A stretch of DNA of 5,795 nt from contig DFDU01000108.1 in the NCBI GenBank assembly GCA_002369325.1, positions 1 to 5,795 of the forward strand, given 5' to 3'. This document shows positions 1 through 5,795 of the stretch, in pieces. Both the position numbers and the translations under genes were made by a program. Position 1 is the first letter of the stretch; each line of letters begins with the position of its first letter. The notes beneath the pieces were generated by a model, which searched no databases, was not told the origin of the DNA, and saw only the letters and a program-made list of their open reading frames with translations. This DNA comes from Lachnospiraceae bacterium UBA3820. GTDB taxonomy: Bacteria; Bacillota; Clostridia; Lachnospirales; Lachnospiraceae.

Positions 1-1
1 A

Positions 2-2131
2 GACGGACGTGGTGACGGAAGACCTTCAAGAGATAACAGAGACAGAGACGGAAGACCTTCAAGAGATAATAGAGACAGAGACGGAAGGGATAGGGATTTT
101 GACGGTTCACAAAGAAGACCTTCATCACAAAGAAGAGATTTTTCAAGAAGTGAGAGCGTTGAAGAAGAACCATTAAGAAAAGAGTCGAGAAAAGACAGAG
201 AAAAGAGTAAGGAAAGAGACAGAGAAAAGGAAAGAGAAAGAGATAACAGAGACAGAGACAGAGAAAAGGATTTTGACAGAGAAAGACCGGCCAAAAAGGA
301 TAATAAGAGAAAAGAAGGCAAAAAGGCCGAAGCACCTAAAAAAGAGGCTCCTAAGAAGCAGGAACCGGTTGAACCTGTTATTAAATCAATTAAATTCCCT
401 GAAGTGCTTACCGTTAGCGAGCTTGCATCCAAGATTAAGGTGCCTGTTGCACAGCTTATAAAGAAGCTCTTCATGGCCGGAAAACTTTATAATGTTAATT
501 CGGATCTTTCCTTTGATGAAGCTGCCGATATCGCTCTTGAGTATAATTACATAGCTGAAGAGGAAGAAAAGGTAGATGTTATAGAAGAACTATTAAAGGA
601 AGAAGAAGAGGATGAGTCACTTATGACTCCAAGACCACCTGTAGTTTGTGTTATGGGACACGTTGACCATGGTAAAACTTCACTTCTTGATGCTATCAGA
701 CATTCGGATGTAACAGCAGGTGAGGCCGGTGGAATTACTCAGCATATCGGTGCATCCGTTGTAAAGATTAACGGACAGAAAATCACATTCCTTGATACTC
801 CGGGACATGAGGCATTTACTGCCATGCGTATGCGTGGAGCACAGTCAACAGATATTGCAATCCTTGTTGTTGCTGCAGATGATGGTGTTATGCCACAGAC
901 GGTTGAGGCTATTAACCATGCCAAGGCTGCGGGAATCGAAATAATAGTTGCTATAAATAAGATAGATAAGGAAAGTGCCAATATAGACAGAGTTAAGCAG
1001 GAGCTTATGGAGTACGAGCTCGTTCCTGAGGATTGGGGCGGTTCGACAGTATTTTGTCCGGTATCCGCACATACCAAGGAAGGAATTGATAATCTTCTTG
1101 AAATGATTATTCTTACAGCAGAGGTTCTTGAGCTTAAGGCAAACAAGAACAGAAGCGCAAGAGGTATTGTTATAGAGGCACAGCTTGATAAGGGACGCGG
1201 TTCCGTTGCAACGGTACTTGTTCAAAAGGGTACTCTTAAGGTAGGAGATTATGTTGCGGTCGGTGCGGTTCACGGTAAGGTTAGAGCCATGTTTGATGAT
1301 AAGCACAGAAGTGTTAAGGAAGCTCTTCCTTCGACTCCGGTTGAGATTCTGGGTCTTAACGGTGTGCCTGAATCAGGCGAGATATTTGTGGAAACCGCAA
1401 ATGAAAAAGAAGCAAGACAGATTTCGGATGCATTTATAAACAGAGGCAAGGAAAGACTTATTGCAGATACCAAGTCAAGAATGTCACTTGATGATCTTTA
1501 TAATAAGATTCAGGAAGGTAATGTCAAGGATCTTAATCTTATCATTAAGGCAGATGTTCAGGGTTCTGTTGAGGCAGTTAAGGCAAGTCTTCTTAAGCTT
1601 TCCAACGAAGAAGTTGCGGTAAAGTGTATTCACTCGGGCGTTGGTGCCATAAATGAGTCTGACGTTATACTTGCATCGGCTTCAAATGCCATTATTATCG
1701 GATTTAATATAAGACCTGATAATCAGGCTAAGGATGTGGCTGAAAGGGAAAAGGTTGATATAAGATTATACAGAGTTATTTATAATGCCATTGAAGATAT
1801 TGAGTCAGCCATGAAGGGTATGCTTGATCCTATTTTTGAGGAGAAGGTTATAGGTCATGCTGAGGTAAGACAGACCTACAAGGCTTCGGGTATCGGTACT
1901 ATAGCCGGTTCTTACGTACTTGATGGTGTAATTCAGAGAAATGCTACAGTCAGAGTAACCCGTGAAGGTGAGCAGATATTTGAAGGACCACTTGCATCAC
2001 TTAAGAGATTTAAGGATGATGCTAAAGAGGTTAAGACCGGTTTTGAGTGTGGTATAGTACTTGAAGGCTTTAACGATATCAAGGTTGAAGATCAGATAGA
2101 GGCATATATTATGGTTGAGGTGCCAAGATAA
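2..2131 (+). CDS. infB: Translation initiation factor IF-2, 5'-truncated by window edge
   Basis: IF2 is the cytoplasmic GTPase that brings fMet-tRNA to the 30S subunit and promotes 50S joining. The frame is open from base 2, so the true start lies outside the window; 709 residues are visible. Residues 1-134 are low-complexity and strongly charged (Arg/Asp, then Arg/Glu/Lys, then Lys/Ala/Pro/Glu). About 135-182 is the IF2_N helical module (VLTVSELASKIKVPVAQLIK), followed by an acidic linker. The G domain shows GHVDHGKT (219-226, bases 656-679), GGITQHIG (switch region, 728-751), DTPGH (265-269), NKID (319-322) and SAH (355-357). Domain II starts near 386, domain III near 510 (KADVQGSVEA), and the C-terminal fMet-tRNA-binding domain runs from about 617 to the end. 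All GTPase motifs are intact. A GTG at 404 lies inside the IF2_N module and is not the start, because coding continues upstream. First visible gene of the operon; rbfA follows after one base. Confidence 0.98.
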   Translation, partial: DGRGDGRPSRDNRDRDGRPSRDNRDRDGRDRDFDGSQRRPSSQRRDFSRSESVEEEPLRKESRKDREKSKERDREKERERDNRDRDREKDFDRERPAKKDNKRKEGKKAEAPKKEAPKKQEPVEPVIKSIKFPEVLTVSELASKIKVPVAQLIKKLFMAGKLYNVNSDLSFDEAADIALEYNYIAEEEEKVDVIEELLKEEEEDESLMTPRPPVVCVMGHVDHGKTSLLDAIRHSDVTAGEAGGITQHIGASVVKINGQKITFLDTPGHEAFTAMRMRGAQSTDIAILVVAADDGVMPQTVEAINHAKAAGIEIIVAINKIDKESANIDRVKQELMEYELVPEDWGGSTVFCPVSAHTKEGIDNLLEMIILTAEVLELKANKNRSARGIVIEAQLDKGRGSVATVLVQKGTLKVGDYVAVGAVHGKVRAMFDDKHRSVKEALPSTPVEILGLNGVPESGEIFVETANEKEARQISDAFINRGKERLIADTKSRMSLDDLYNKIQEGNVKDLNLIIKADVQGSVEAVKASLLKLSNEEVAVKCIHSGVGAINESDVILASASNAIIIGFNIRPDNQAKDVAEREKVDIRLYRVIYNAIEDIESAMKGMLDPIFEEKVIGHAEVRQTYKASGIGTIAGSYVLDGVIQRNATVRVTREGEQIFEGPLASLKRFKDDAKEVKTGFECGIVLEGFNDIKVEDQIEAYIMVEVPR
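14..86 (+). repeat. 33-base tandem repeat inside infB
   Basis: Two 33-base copies lie at 14-46 and 47-79, with the start of a third at 80-86. They differ at a single base (C at 37, T at 70), which is silent (AAC/AAT, both Asn). Each copy encodes DGRPSRDNRDR. The repeat length is a multiple of three, so copy-number changes would keep the IF2 frame. A core of 21 bases from copy 1 (29-49) recurs exactly at 239-259, encoding RDNRDRD again. Confidence 0.9.
107..136 (+). repeat. Short direct repeat in infB (SQRR motif)
   Basis: TCACAAAGAAGA occurs at 107-118 and again at 125-136, separated by CCTTCA. It encodes SQRR twice (SQRRPS then SQRRDF). It is part of the same low-complexity IF2 N-terminal region and suggests local duplication within the coding sequence. 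Confidence 0.75.
2117..2122 (+). promoter_or_regulatory. Ribosome binding site for rbfA
   Basis: GAGGTG within the last infB codons lies 10 bases before the ATG at 2133. This supports ATG 2133 rather than the in-frame TTG at 2115, which would add six residues with no family resemblance and would start upstream of this site. Confidence 0.65.
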
Positions 2132-2132
2132 T

Positions 2133-2534
2133 ATGAAAAAATCAAGTCACAAAAATCAAAGAATAAACGGAGAGGTTCAAAGAGAACTCAGCCGTATTAT
2201 AAGTATGGAAATTAAGGATCCGCGTATTAATCCGATGACATCCGTTACGGATGTTATCGTTACACCGGACCTCAAGTTCTGTAAAGCATTTATAAGTGTT
2301 CTCGGTGATGAGGAGTCAGCCAGGTCGACATTTGAGGGACTTAACAGTGCAAGCGGTTATATACGACGTGAGCTTGCAAGAAGTATAAATTTAAGAAATA
2401 CACCGGAACTTATATTTGTAATGGATAATTCTATAGAGTACGGAATTACCATGTCAAAGAAAATTGATGAAGTTATCGGAAAGAATGATGATGCTTCATC
2501 TGAGGATGAGTTTAACGGAGAAGACGATGAATAA
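2133..2534 (+). CDS. rbfA: 30S ribosome-binding factor A
   Basis: RbfA is a small KH-like protein that binds the 30S subunit and assists late 16S rRNA maturation (5' end and helix 1) and cold adaptation. The product has 133 residues, slightly longer than the usual 115-130. Family features are DPRI (29-32), the VTDVIVTPDL strand region (38-47), the Ala-Ser-Gly kink typical of its KH fold (73-75), and LRNTPELIF followed by DNSIEYG (98-104). The last 17 residues form an acidic tail (DDASSEDEF...DDE), which is poorly conserved in the family. The start is ATG 2133, one base after the infB stop, with GAGGTG upstream. Its 3' end overlaps the next gene by 8 bases, so the tail codons also carry that gene's ribosome binding site and start. 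It is expected to be cotranscribed with infB. Confidence 0.96.
   Translation: MKKSSHKNQRINGEVQRELSRIISMEIKDPRINPMTSVTDVIVTPDLKFCKAFISVLGDEESARSTFEGLNSASGYIRRELARSINLRNTPELIFVMDNSIEYGITMSKKIDEVIGKNDDASSEDEFNGEDDE
2517..2520 (+). promoter_or_regulatory. Ribosome binding site for the DHH phosphoesterase gene
   Basis: GGAG (2517-2520, extended by AAG) lies six bases before ATG 2527, inside the rbfA tail codons. It favours ATG 2527 over the in-frame ATG at 2464, whose extra 21 residues are only the rbfA tail read in another frame and do not resemble the family N-terminus. Confidence 0.75.
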
Positions 2535-3483
2535 ACTTATTGAAAAAATTGAAGAATCGGACAGTATTGCGATATTCGGACATTATAATCCTGACGGAGA
2601 TTGTGTAGGTTCATGTCTTGGACTGTGGAACTATATCAAAGACAATTATCCGGAAAAAAATGTAAATGTTTATCTTCAACCCATTATGGAAAAATTTAAA
2701 TTTTTAAAGGGAGCTGATAAAATTATTCATAATCCGGATGATGCACTTTATGCCCTGGGAATATCCGTTGATTGCGGTGATACCGACAGACATGCGGAGT
2801 TTGGGGATATATATAAAAGATGCGTTTATACAATATGCTTCGATCATCATTTGAGTAATGAAGGCTTCGGTGATTTCTTTCATTGTGAACCGGATTCTTC
2901 GTCCTGCTGTGAAGTATTGTATAATTTCCTTGATAATGAAAAAATTTCCAAAGAATGTGCAGAGGCACTTTACCTTGGTATAGTTCATGATACCGGATGC
3001 TTCAAGTTTCCTTCAACTTCTGAGCAGACCATGAATATCGCCGGAAAACTTATAGCCAAGGGAGCAGATAGCCAATATATAATTGACGAAACATTTTTTA
3101 AGGTTACCTATAATCAGAACAGACTTACAGGCAGAACTTTGCATGATGCTAAGCTTCTTATGGATGGTAAGGTTATATTTTCATATATTACAAAGGAAAT
3201 ATTTGATGAATATAATACCTGCAAGGATGATACGGATGGAATAGTTGATAAGCTTCGTGTAACTGAGGGTATTGAGGTTGCCATACTTGCATATCAAAAA
3301 GGAGAGGACTTGTTTAAATTCAGTCTTCGTTCTGTCAGATATATTGATGTAAGCGAGATAGCCGTTGCCATGGGTGGCGGCGGACACGTAAGAGCATCGG
3401 GATTTGATGCAAAGGGTAAGATTGAGGATAGTCTGAATCGTATATTAAATATGATTTCAGAACAGATGGAGAAATATAATTGA
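2527..3483 (+). CDS. nrnA: DHH/DHHA1 phosphoesterase, NrnA-type (nanoRNase / pAp phosphatase)
   Basis: Bifunctional oligoribonucleases of the NrnA family degrade 2-5 nt RNAs (and the linear dinucleotide pApA), and many dephosphorylate 3'-phosphoadenosine 5'-phosphate; they are cytoplasmic and Mn-dependent. The product has 318 residues, a normal length. DHH motifs are all present: HYNPDGDCVGS (H19, D23, D25), VDCGD (D82, D85), DHH (106-108) and GIVHDTGCF (D155). The C-terminal DHHA1 substrate-binding domain has GGGGHVRASGF starting at 283. Motif I carries Cys26 where Ala is common. The metal ligands are complete, so an active enzyme is expected. The start ATG 2527 overlaps the rbfA stop (ATGAATAA), suggesting translational coupling; the stop TGA is overlapped by truB. 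A DHH gene between rbfA and truB is a standard Firmicute arrangement. The substrate preference (nanoRNA, pAp or pApA) cannot be read from sequence. Confidence 0.92.
   Translation: MNKLIEKIEESDSIAIFGHYNPDGDCVGSCLGLWNYIKDNYPEKNVNVYLQPIMEKFKFLKGADKIIHNPDDALYALGISVDCGDTDRHAEFGDIYKRCVYTICFDHHLSNEGFGDFFHCEPDSSSCCEVLYNFLDNEKISKECAEALYLGIVHDTGCFKFPSTSEQTMNIAGKLIAKGADSQYIIDETFFKVTYNQNRLTGRTLHDAKLLMDGKVIFSYITKEIFDEYNTCKDDTDGIVDKLRVTEGIEVAILAYQKGEDLFKFSLRSVRYIDVSEIAVAMGGGGHVRASGFDAKGKIEDSLNRILNMISEQMEKYN
3468..3471 (+). promoter_or_regulatory. Ribosome binding site deciding the TTG start of truB
   Basis: GGAG lies eight bases before TTG 3480, inside the last codons of the DHH gene. The nearby ATG at 3487 is out of frame, and starting at any later in-frame codon would remove the conserved N-terminal GLINVYK segment. 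This makes TTG the best start. Confidence 0.75.
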
Positions 3484-4394
3484 TAGATGGATTAATTAAT
3501 GTCTACAAGGAAAAGGATTATACTTCCTTTGATGTGGTTGCGAAGCTTAGAGGAATTCTTAAACAAAAAAAAATCGGTCATACGGGTACACTTGATCCGA
3601 TGGCTGAAGGCGTGCTTATAGTGTGCCTTGGCAAGGCAACCAAACTTGTGGATTTACTTGTTACAAGTACAAAGGAATATAAGGCTTCCATGCAGCTTGG
3701 AATAGAAACCAATACCGAGGATATAACAGGTAAGGTTTTGAAGGAAAGTGATTCATGGAAGAATCTTGACGAAAAAACAATAACTGATACAATTATGAGT
3801 TTTGTCGGCGTGTATGAACAGCTTCCGCCTATGTTTTCTGCCATTAAGAAGGATGGAAAAAAGCTTTATGAATATGCACGTCAGGGAGTTTCGATAGAGC
3901 GCGAAAAAAGACCTGTGGAGATAATAACCATAAGTGATATCAAGGTTGATAAGCCTTTTGTTCATTTTGATGTAAAATGTTCAAAAGGAACTTACATAAG
4001 AAGTCTTTGTCGTGATATAGGAGAAAAGCTTGGCTGTGGAGCCACCATGTCTGCTCTATTAAGAAATGAGCTTCACGGAATGTATGTGAAGGATTCTTAC
4101 ACCCTGGAAGAGATAGAGCTTTTAAGAGACGACAATGCGCTCGACAGGTGCATAATTCCTATGGATGCTTTGCTTGGTGAATACAGAAGACTTGAAATAA
4201 AGTCTGAAGCATCTAAGCTTTTATTAAACGGAAATAAGCTTTTTATCAATAGCTTTGTTGTTCCTTTTTCTGATGATGACATGCCGGAATCAGATGAATT
4301 ATTCAGAGTTTATGAAAATAATATGCTTACGGCGCTTTATAAATATAATGCTGATGAAAGCATGTTTGTTCCGTATAAGATGTTTTTGGGATAA
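3480..4394 (+). CDS. truB: tRNA pseudouridine(55) synthase TruB
   Basis: TruB isomerises U55 to pseudouridine in the T-loop of most tRNAs. The product has 304 residues, typical of the family. It begins IDGLINVYKEKDYTSFDVV, matching the usual TruB N-terminus. The catalytic Asp39 sits in GHTGTLDPMAEGVL. Tyr67 in KEYKA corresponds to the conserved active-site tyrosine, and QLPPMFSAIKKDGKKLYEYAR plus KGTYIRSLCRDIG (from 169, with Arg174) complete the catalytic domain. Residues from about 238 on form a PUA-like C-terminal region, which is weakly conserved. The start is TTG, overlapping the upstream TGA stop by four bases (TTGA), so reinitiation or coupling is likely. A 38-base gap with no obvious terminator separates it from ribF. 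The tRNA-Arg encoded further down has the TTCGATT T-loop that TruB modifies. Confidence 0.96.
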   Translation: MIDGLINVYKEKDYTSFDVVAKLRGILKQKKIGHTGTLDPMAEGVLIVCLGKATKLVDLLVTSTKEYKASMQLGIETNTEDITGKVLKESDSWKNLDEKTITDTIMSFVGVYEQLPPMFSAIKKDGKKLYEYARQGVSIEREKRPVEIITISDIKVDKPFVHFDVKCSKGTYIRSLCRDIGEKLGCGATMSALLRNELHGMYVKDSYTLEEIELLRDDNALDRCIIPMDALLGEYRRLEIKSEASKLLLNGNKLFINSFVVPFSDDDMPESDELFRVYENNMLTALYKYNADESMFVPYKMFLG

Positions 4395-4419
4395 AACATA
4401 GAAAAATATATTGCAGCAC

Positions 4420-4424
4420 GAGGA
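4420..4424 (+). promoter_or_regulatory. Ribosome binding site for ribF
   Basis: GAGGA ends eight bases before ATG 4433. The 38-base truB-ribF gap (4395-4432) holds this site and no visible hairpin, promoter or riboswitch. Confidence 0.65.
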
Positions 4425-4432
4425 TTTCTTCT

Positions 4433-5338
4433 ATGGAGATAATAGCGTATGATAATGCAAAATTAAATAATACAGCAGTTGCACTTGGTAAGTTTGAGGG
4501 GGTGCACAAAGGTCATATGCTTTTAATCAACAAAATATCAGAGCTTGCCGGCACTGAAAAAGATATTAAAAGCGTCATATTTACCATAAATATGCCGGGC
4601 GGAAATGCAATCAATCTTGACAGTGAAAGATATGAGATTTTTGAAAGCCTTGGAGTAGATTATGTATGTGAATGTCCCTTTGATGAGAAGATATCAAGTC
4701 TTTCACCGGAGGATTTTATAAAAAAAATTCTTGCGGAAAGGCTTGGAGCTTCATATGTAGTAGTCGGTGAGGATTTTTGCTTCGGTCATAAAAGAAGGGG
4801 AAATGTAAAAACCTTAAAGGACTATTCGAAGGAATATAATTTTGAGGTCATTGTTTTTGAAAAGCTTAAGATTGATGACTGTATTGTAAGCTCATCATCA
4901 ATAAGAGAATTTCTTGATTCCGGTGATGTAAAAAAAGTAGCCGATTTTATGGGCAGACCTTATTCGATTTCAGGTAAGGTAACGGAAGGAAAAAAAATCG
5001 GAAGAACTATAGGCTTTCCGACATTAAATATTAAGCCTGACATAAAAAAGAGACTTCCGCTTGCGGGTGCATATGAAACCAGAATTAAAATATTTGGAGA
5101 TTCTAAAATATATAAAGGTATAACAAATGTCGGAAACAATCCTACAGTAAATCCCGATGCCCGGTCCGGATCAAATGATGACGCATTGGTTGAAACTCAT
5201 TTGATTGATTATGAGGGAGATTTATACGGAAAAATGATACAGGTTGATTTTATAAGATTTATCAGACCTGAAATAAAATTTGATAATGTTGAAAAATTAA
5301 AAAAACAACTTATAATGGATAAAGAAAGTGTTGTTTAG
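4433..5338 (+). CDS. ribF: Bifunctional riboflavin kinase / FMN adenylyltransferase (FAD synthetase)
   Basis: RibF phosphorylates riboflavin to FMN and adenylates FMN to FAD. The product has 301 residues, near the normal 300-320. The N-terminal nucleotidyltransferase domain has GKFEGVHKGH (19-28; H25 and H28 are the HxGH nucleotide-binding histidines), GEDFCFGHKRRGN (112-124) and VSSSSIREFL (SSxxIR motif, 152-161). The C-terminal kinase domain has GRPYSISGKV, GFPTLN (194-199), NVGNNPTV and the probable catalytic Glu254 in VETHLIDYEGDLYG. Two points are unusual. The first motif has Glu22 where GxFDGVH is standard. The usual TFxPHP segment after the first domain strand is replaced by a shorter FTINMPGGN (50-58). 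The kinase half looks fully normal. FAD-forming activity is likely but less certain. Last gene of the operon-like run; a tRNA gene follows 21 bases later. Confidence 0.93.
   Translation: MEIIAYDNAKLNNTAVALGKFEGVHKGHMLLINKISELAGTEKDIKSVIFTINMPGGNAINLDSERYEIFESLGVDYVCECPFDEKISSLSPEDFIKKILAERLGASYVVVGEDFCFGHKRRGNVKTLKDYSKEYNFEVIVFEKLKIDDCIVSSSSIREFLDSGDVKKVADFMGRPYSISGKVTEGKKIGRTIGFPTLNIKPDIKKRLPLAGAYETRIKIFGDSKIYKGITNVGNNPTVNPDARSGSNDDALVETHLIDYEGDLYGKMIQVDFIRFIRPEIKFDNVEKLKKQLIMDKESVV
5289..5316 (+). promoter_or_regulatory. Candidate sigma-A promoter for tRNA-Arg, inside ribF 3' end
   Basis: TTGAAA (5289-5294) and TATAAT (5311-5316) are separated by 16 bases: one mismatch to the -35 consensus (TTGACA) and none to the -10. 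Transcription would start near 5323, about 37 bases before the tRNA 5' end, a reasonable leader. The sequence lies in ribF codons of an AT-rich genome, so chance resemblance is possible. No better promoter is seen in the 21-base ribF-tRNA gap, where TATATT-like boxes at 5347 and 5352 sit too close to the tRNA. Confidence 0.5.
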
Positions 5339-5359
5339 TTAATTTTTATATTATATTTA

Positions 5360-5431
5360 GCATCAGTAGCTCAGTGGATAGAGCAATGGCCTCCGGAGCC
5401 ATGTGCGTAGGTTCGATTCCTATCTGGTGCA
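5360..5431 (+). tRNA. tRNA-Arg (anticodon CCG)
   Basis: A complete cloverleaf can be folded by eye. Acceptor stem GCATCAG (5360-5366) pairs with CTGGTGC (5424-5430), with one T-G wobble. D stem is GCTC (5369-5372) / GAGC (5381-5384). Anticodon stem is ATGGC (5386-5390) / GCCAT (5398-5402) around loop CTCCGGA, giving anticodon CCG at 5393-5395, which reads the Arg codon CGG. The variable loop is GTGC. T stem is GTAGG (5407-5411) / CCTAT (5419-5423) around TTCGATT. The discriminator base is A at 5431. CCA is not encoded, so 3' processing by RNase Z and CCA addition by nucleotidyltransferase is expected. Confidence 0.97.
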
Positions 5432-5436
5432 TTTTC

Positions 5437-5457
5437 GTTTTTTGTTTTTTGTTTTTG
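5437..5457 (+). repeat. T-rich heptamer microsatellite after the tRNA
   Basis: GTTTTTT occurs at 5437-5443 and 5444-5450, followed by GTTTTT-G at 5451-5457. It forms the core of a T-rich spacer (5432-5461) between the tRNA and the next gene. No hairpin precedes it apart from the tRNA itself, so it is not a classical intrinsic terminator. It could form a U-rich tRNA trailer. Confidence 0.7.
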
Positions 5458-5464
5458 ATTTGAC

Positions 5465-5470
5465 GGAGGA
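5465..5470 (+). promoter_or_regulatory. Ribosome binding site for the acidic protein gene
   Basis: GGAGGA, a near-perfect Shine-Dalgarno sequence, lies five bases before ATG 5476. An in-frame ATG at 5470 overlaps this site and cannot be served by it, so 5476 is preferred. Confidence 0.8.
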
Positions 5471-5475
5471 TGGTT

Positions 5476-5795
5476 ATGTTTAAAAGAAAAAAGACATATA
5501 TTGATAAAATCGATTTTGATGTATTTGAGGACGATCAGCCGGAAGATTTTGACCTCTTCAGTGGCAGGAATTTTGAAGAAAAGCCTGATGTTGAAGATAT
5601 TGAAGATGTCGAAGAAACGGATGCAGTTAAAGAAGATGCGGACACAGATATAGAAAACGGTGAATTCTCAGAGACTGAGAAATCCCAAATTGCTGATCCG
5701 GCAGATGTCGATAAGGAAGAAACTGCGGTTGATAAAGAGGATAAGAATGAAGAGTTTTCTGTCGATGAAGAAGACGACAGTAAAGAAGAATCTGC
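5476..5795 (+). CDS. Highly acidic protein of unknown function, N-terminal part (runs off window)
   Basis: The frame stays open from ATG 5476 to the right edge, giving 106 visible residues. The strong GGAGGA site supports it as a real gene. The product begins with a short basic stretch (MFKRKKTYIDK) and then becomes extremely acidic: I count 43 Asp/Glu among 106 residues, with few hydrophobics after residue 35. Loosely repeated units occur late (DVDKEET, AVDKEDK, SVDEEDD). No signal peptide, membrane segment or enzyme motif is visible in this part. I do not recognise the family. Such a charged, probably disordered N-terminal segment can precede a membrane or cell-envelope domain in Firmicutes, but nothing here shows that. 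It lies 44 bases after the tRNA and could share its transcript or have its own promoter; none is obvious in the spacer. Confidence 0.8.
   Translation, partial: MFKRKKTYIDKIDFDVFEDDQPEDFDLFSGRNFEEKPDVEDIEDVEETDAVKEDADTDIENGEFSETEKSQIADPADVDKEETAVDKEDKNEEFSVDEEDDSKEES

Noticed and set aside
14..86. CRISPR-like array
   Set aside because: The repeats are directly tandem without spacers and are read in frame as part of IF2.
404..406. GTG as the start of infB
   Set aside because: The same frame is open back to base 2 with typical charged IF2 N-terminal sequence, and there is no Shine-Dalgarno site just upstream; the GTG codes an internal Val.
273..461. A 62-residue + strand frame overlapping the infB 5' region
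   Set aside because: It is an out-of-frame reading of the Lys/Arg-rich IF2 codons; the infB frame continues through it with the conserved IF2_N module.
739..1306. Long minus-strand open frames opposite infB (135 and 153 residues)
   Set aside because: They lie wholly inside the conserved IF2 GTPase domain, have no plausible ribosome binding site or family motif, and mirror infB codon structure.
2704..3387. Minus-strand frames opposite the DHH phosphoesterase gene
   Set aside because: They are short, without recognisable motifs or ribosome binding sites, and lie opposite conserved DHH codons.
4395..4432. FMN riboswitch or terminator before ribF
   Set aside because: The gap is only 38 bases, far too short for an FMN riboswitch, and has no stem followed by a T run.
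5432..5461. Rho-independent terminator after the tRNA
   Set aside because: There is a T-rich tract but no dedicated GC-rich hairpin in front of it; only the tRNA's own acceptor stem precedes it, so I did not annotate a terminator.

Overview
The window looks like a piece of the conserved nusA-infB translation operon of a low-GC, Gram-positive, anaerobe-type Firmicute, most likely a clostridial or Lachnospiraceae-like bacterium. This rests on the gene order infB - rbfA - DHH phosphoesterase (nrnA type) - truB - ribF all on the + strand, on AT-rich codon use (AGA for Arg, many AAA/GAT/ATA codons), on purine-rich Shine-Dalgarno sites before each gene, and on a tRNA without an encoded CCA end. The genus is not determined.

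Layout: 2-2131 is the 3' part of infB (initiation factor IF2), open at the left edge. Its N-terminal region is an extreme Arg/Asp/Glu/Lys low-complexity segment that contains DNA repeats. Then come rbfA (2133-2534, one base after infB), an nrnA-type DHH/DHHA1 phosphoesterase (2527-3483, overlapping rbfA by 8 bases) and truB (TTG start at 3480, overlapping nrnA by 4 bases). After a 38-base gap comes ribF (4433-5338). Next is a complete tRNA-Arg(CCG) gene (5360-5431), with a near-consensus promoter candidate inside the ribF 3' end. After a T-rich heptamer-repeat spacer, a very acidic protein of unknown function starts at 5476 and runs off the right edge.

How the genes fit together: IF2 places initiator tRNA on the ribosome, RbfA matures the 30S subunit, TruB makes pseudouridine 55 in tRNAs, and the DHH enzyme probably clears very short RNA oligonucleotides or related phospho-nucleotides. 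RibF makes FMN and FAD and is commonly found at the end of this cluster. Tight spacing and overlapping start/stop codons from infB to truB point to one transcript with translational coupling.

I see no mobile element, CRISPR array, defence system or new multi-gene system. The points most worth a second look are the mixed-charge repeat region of IF2, the altered FMN-adenylyltransferase motifs of RibF, the promoter candidate for the tRNA, and the unrecognised acidic protein at the right edge. The minus strand carries nothing I would call a gene.
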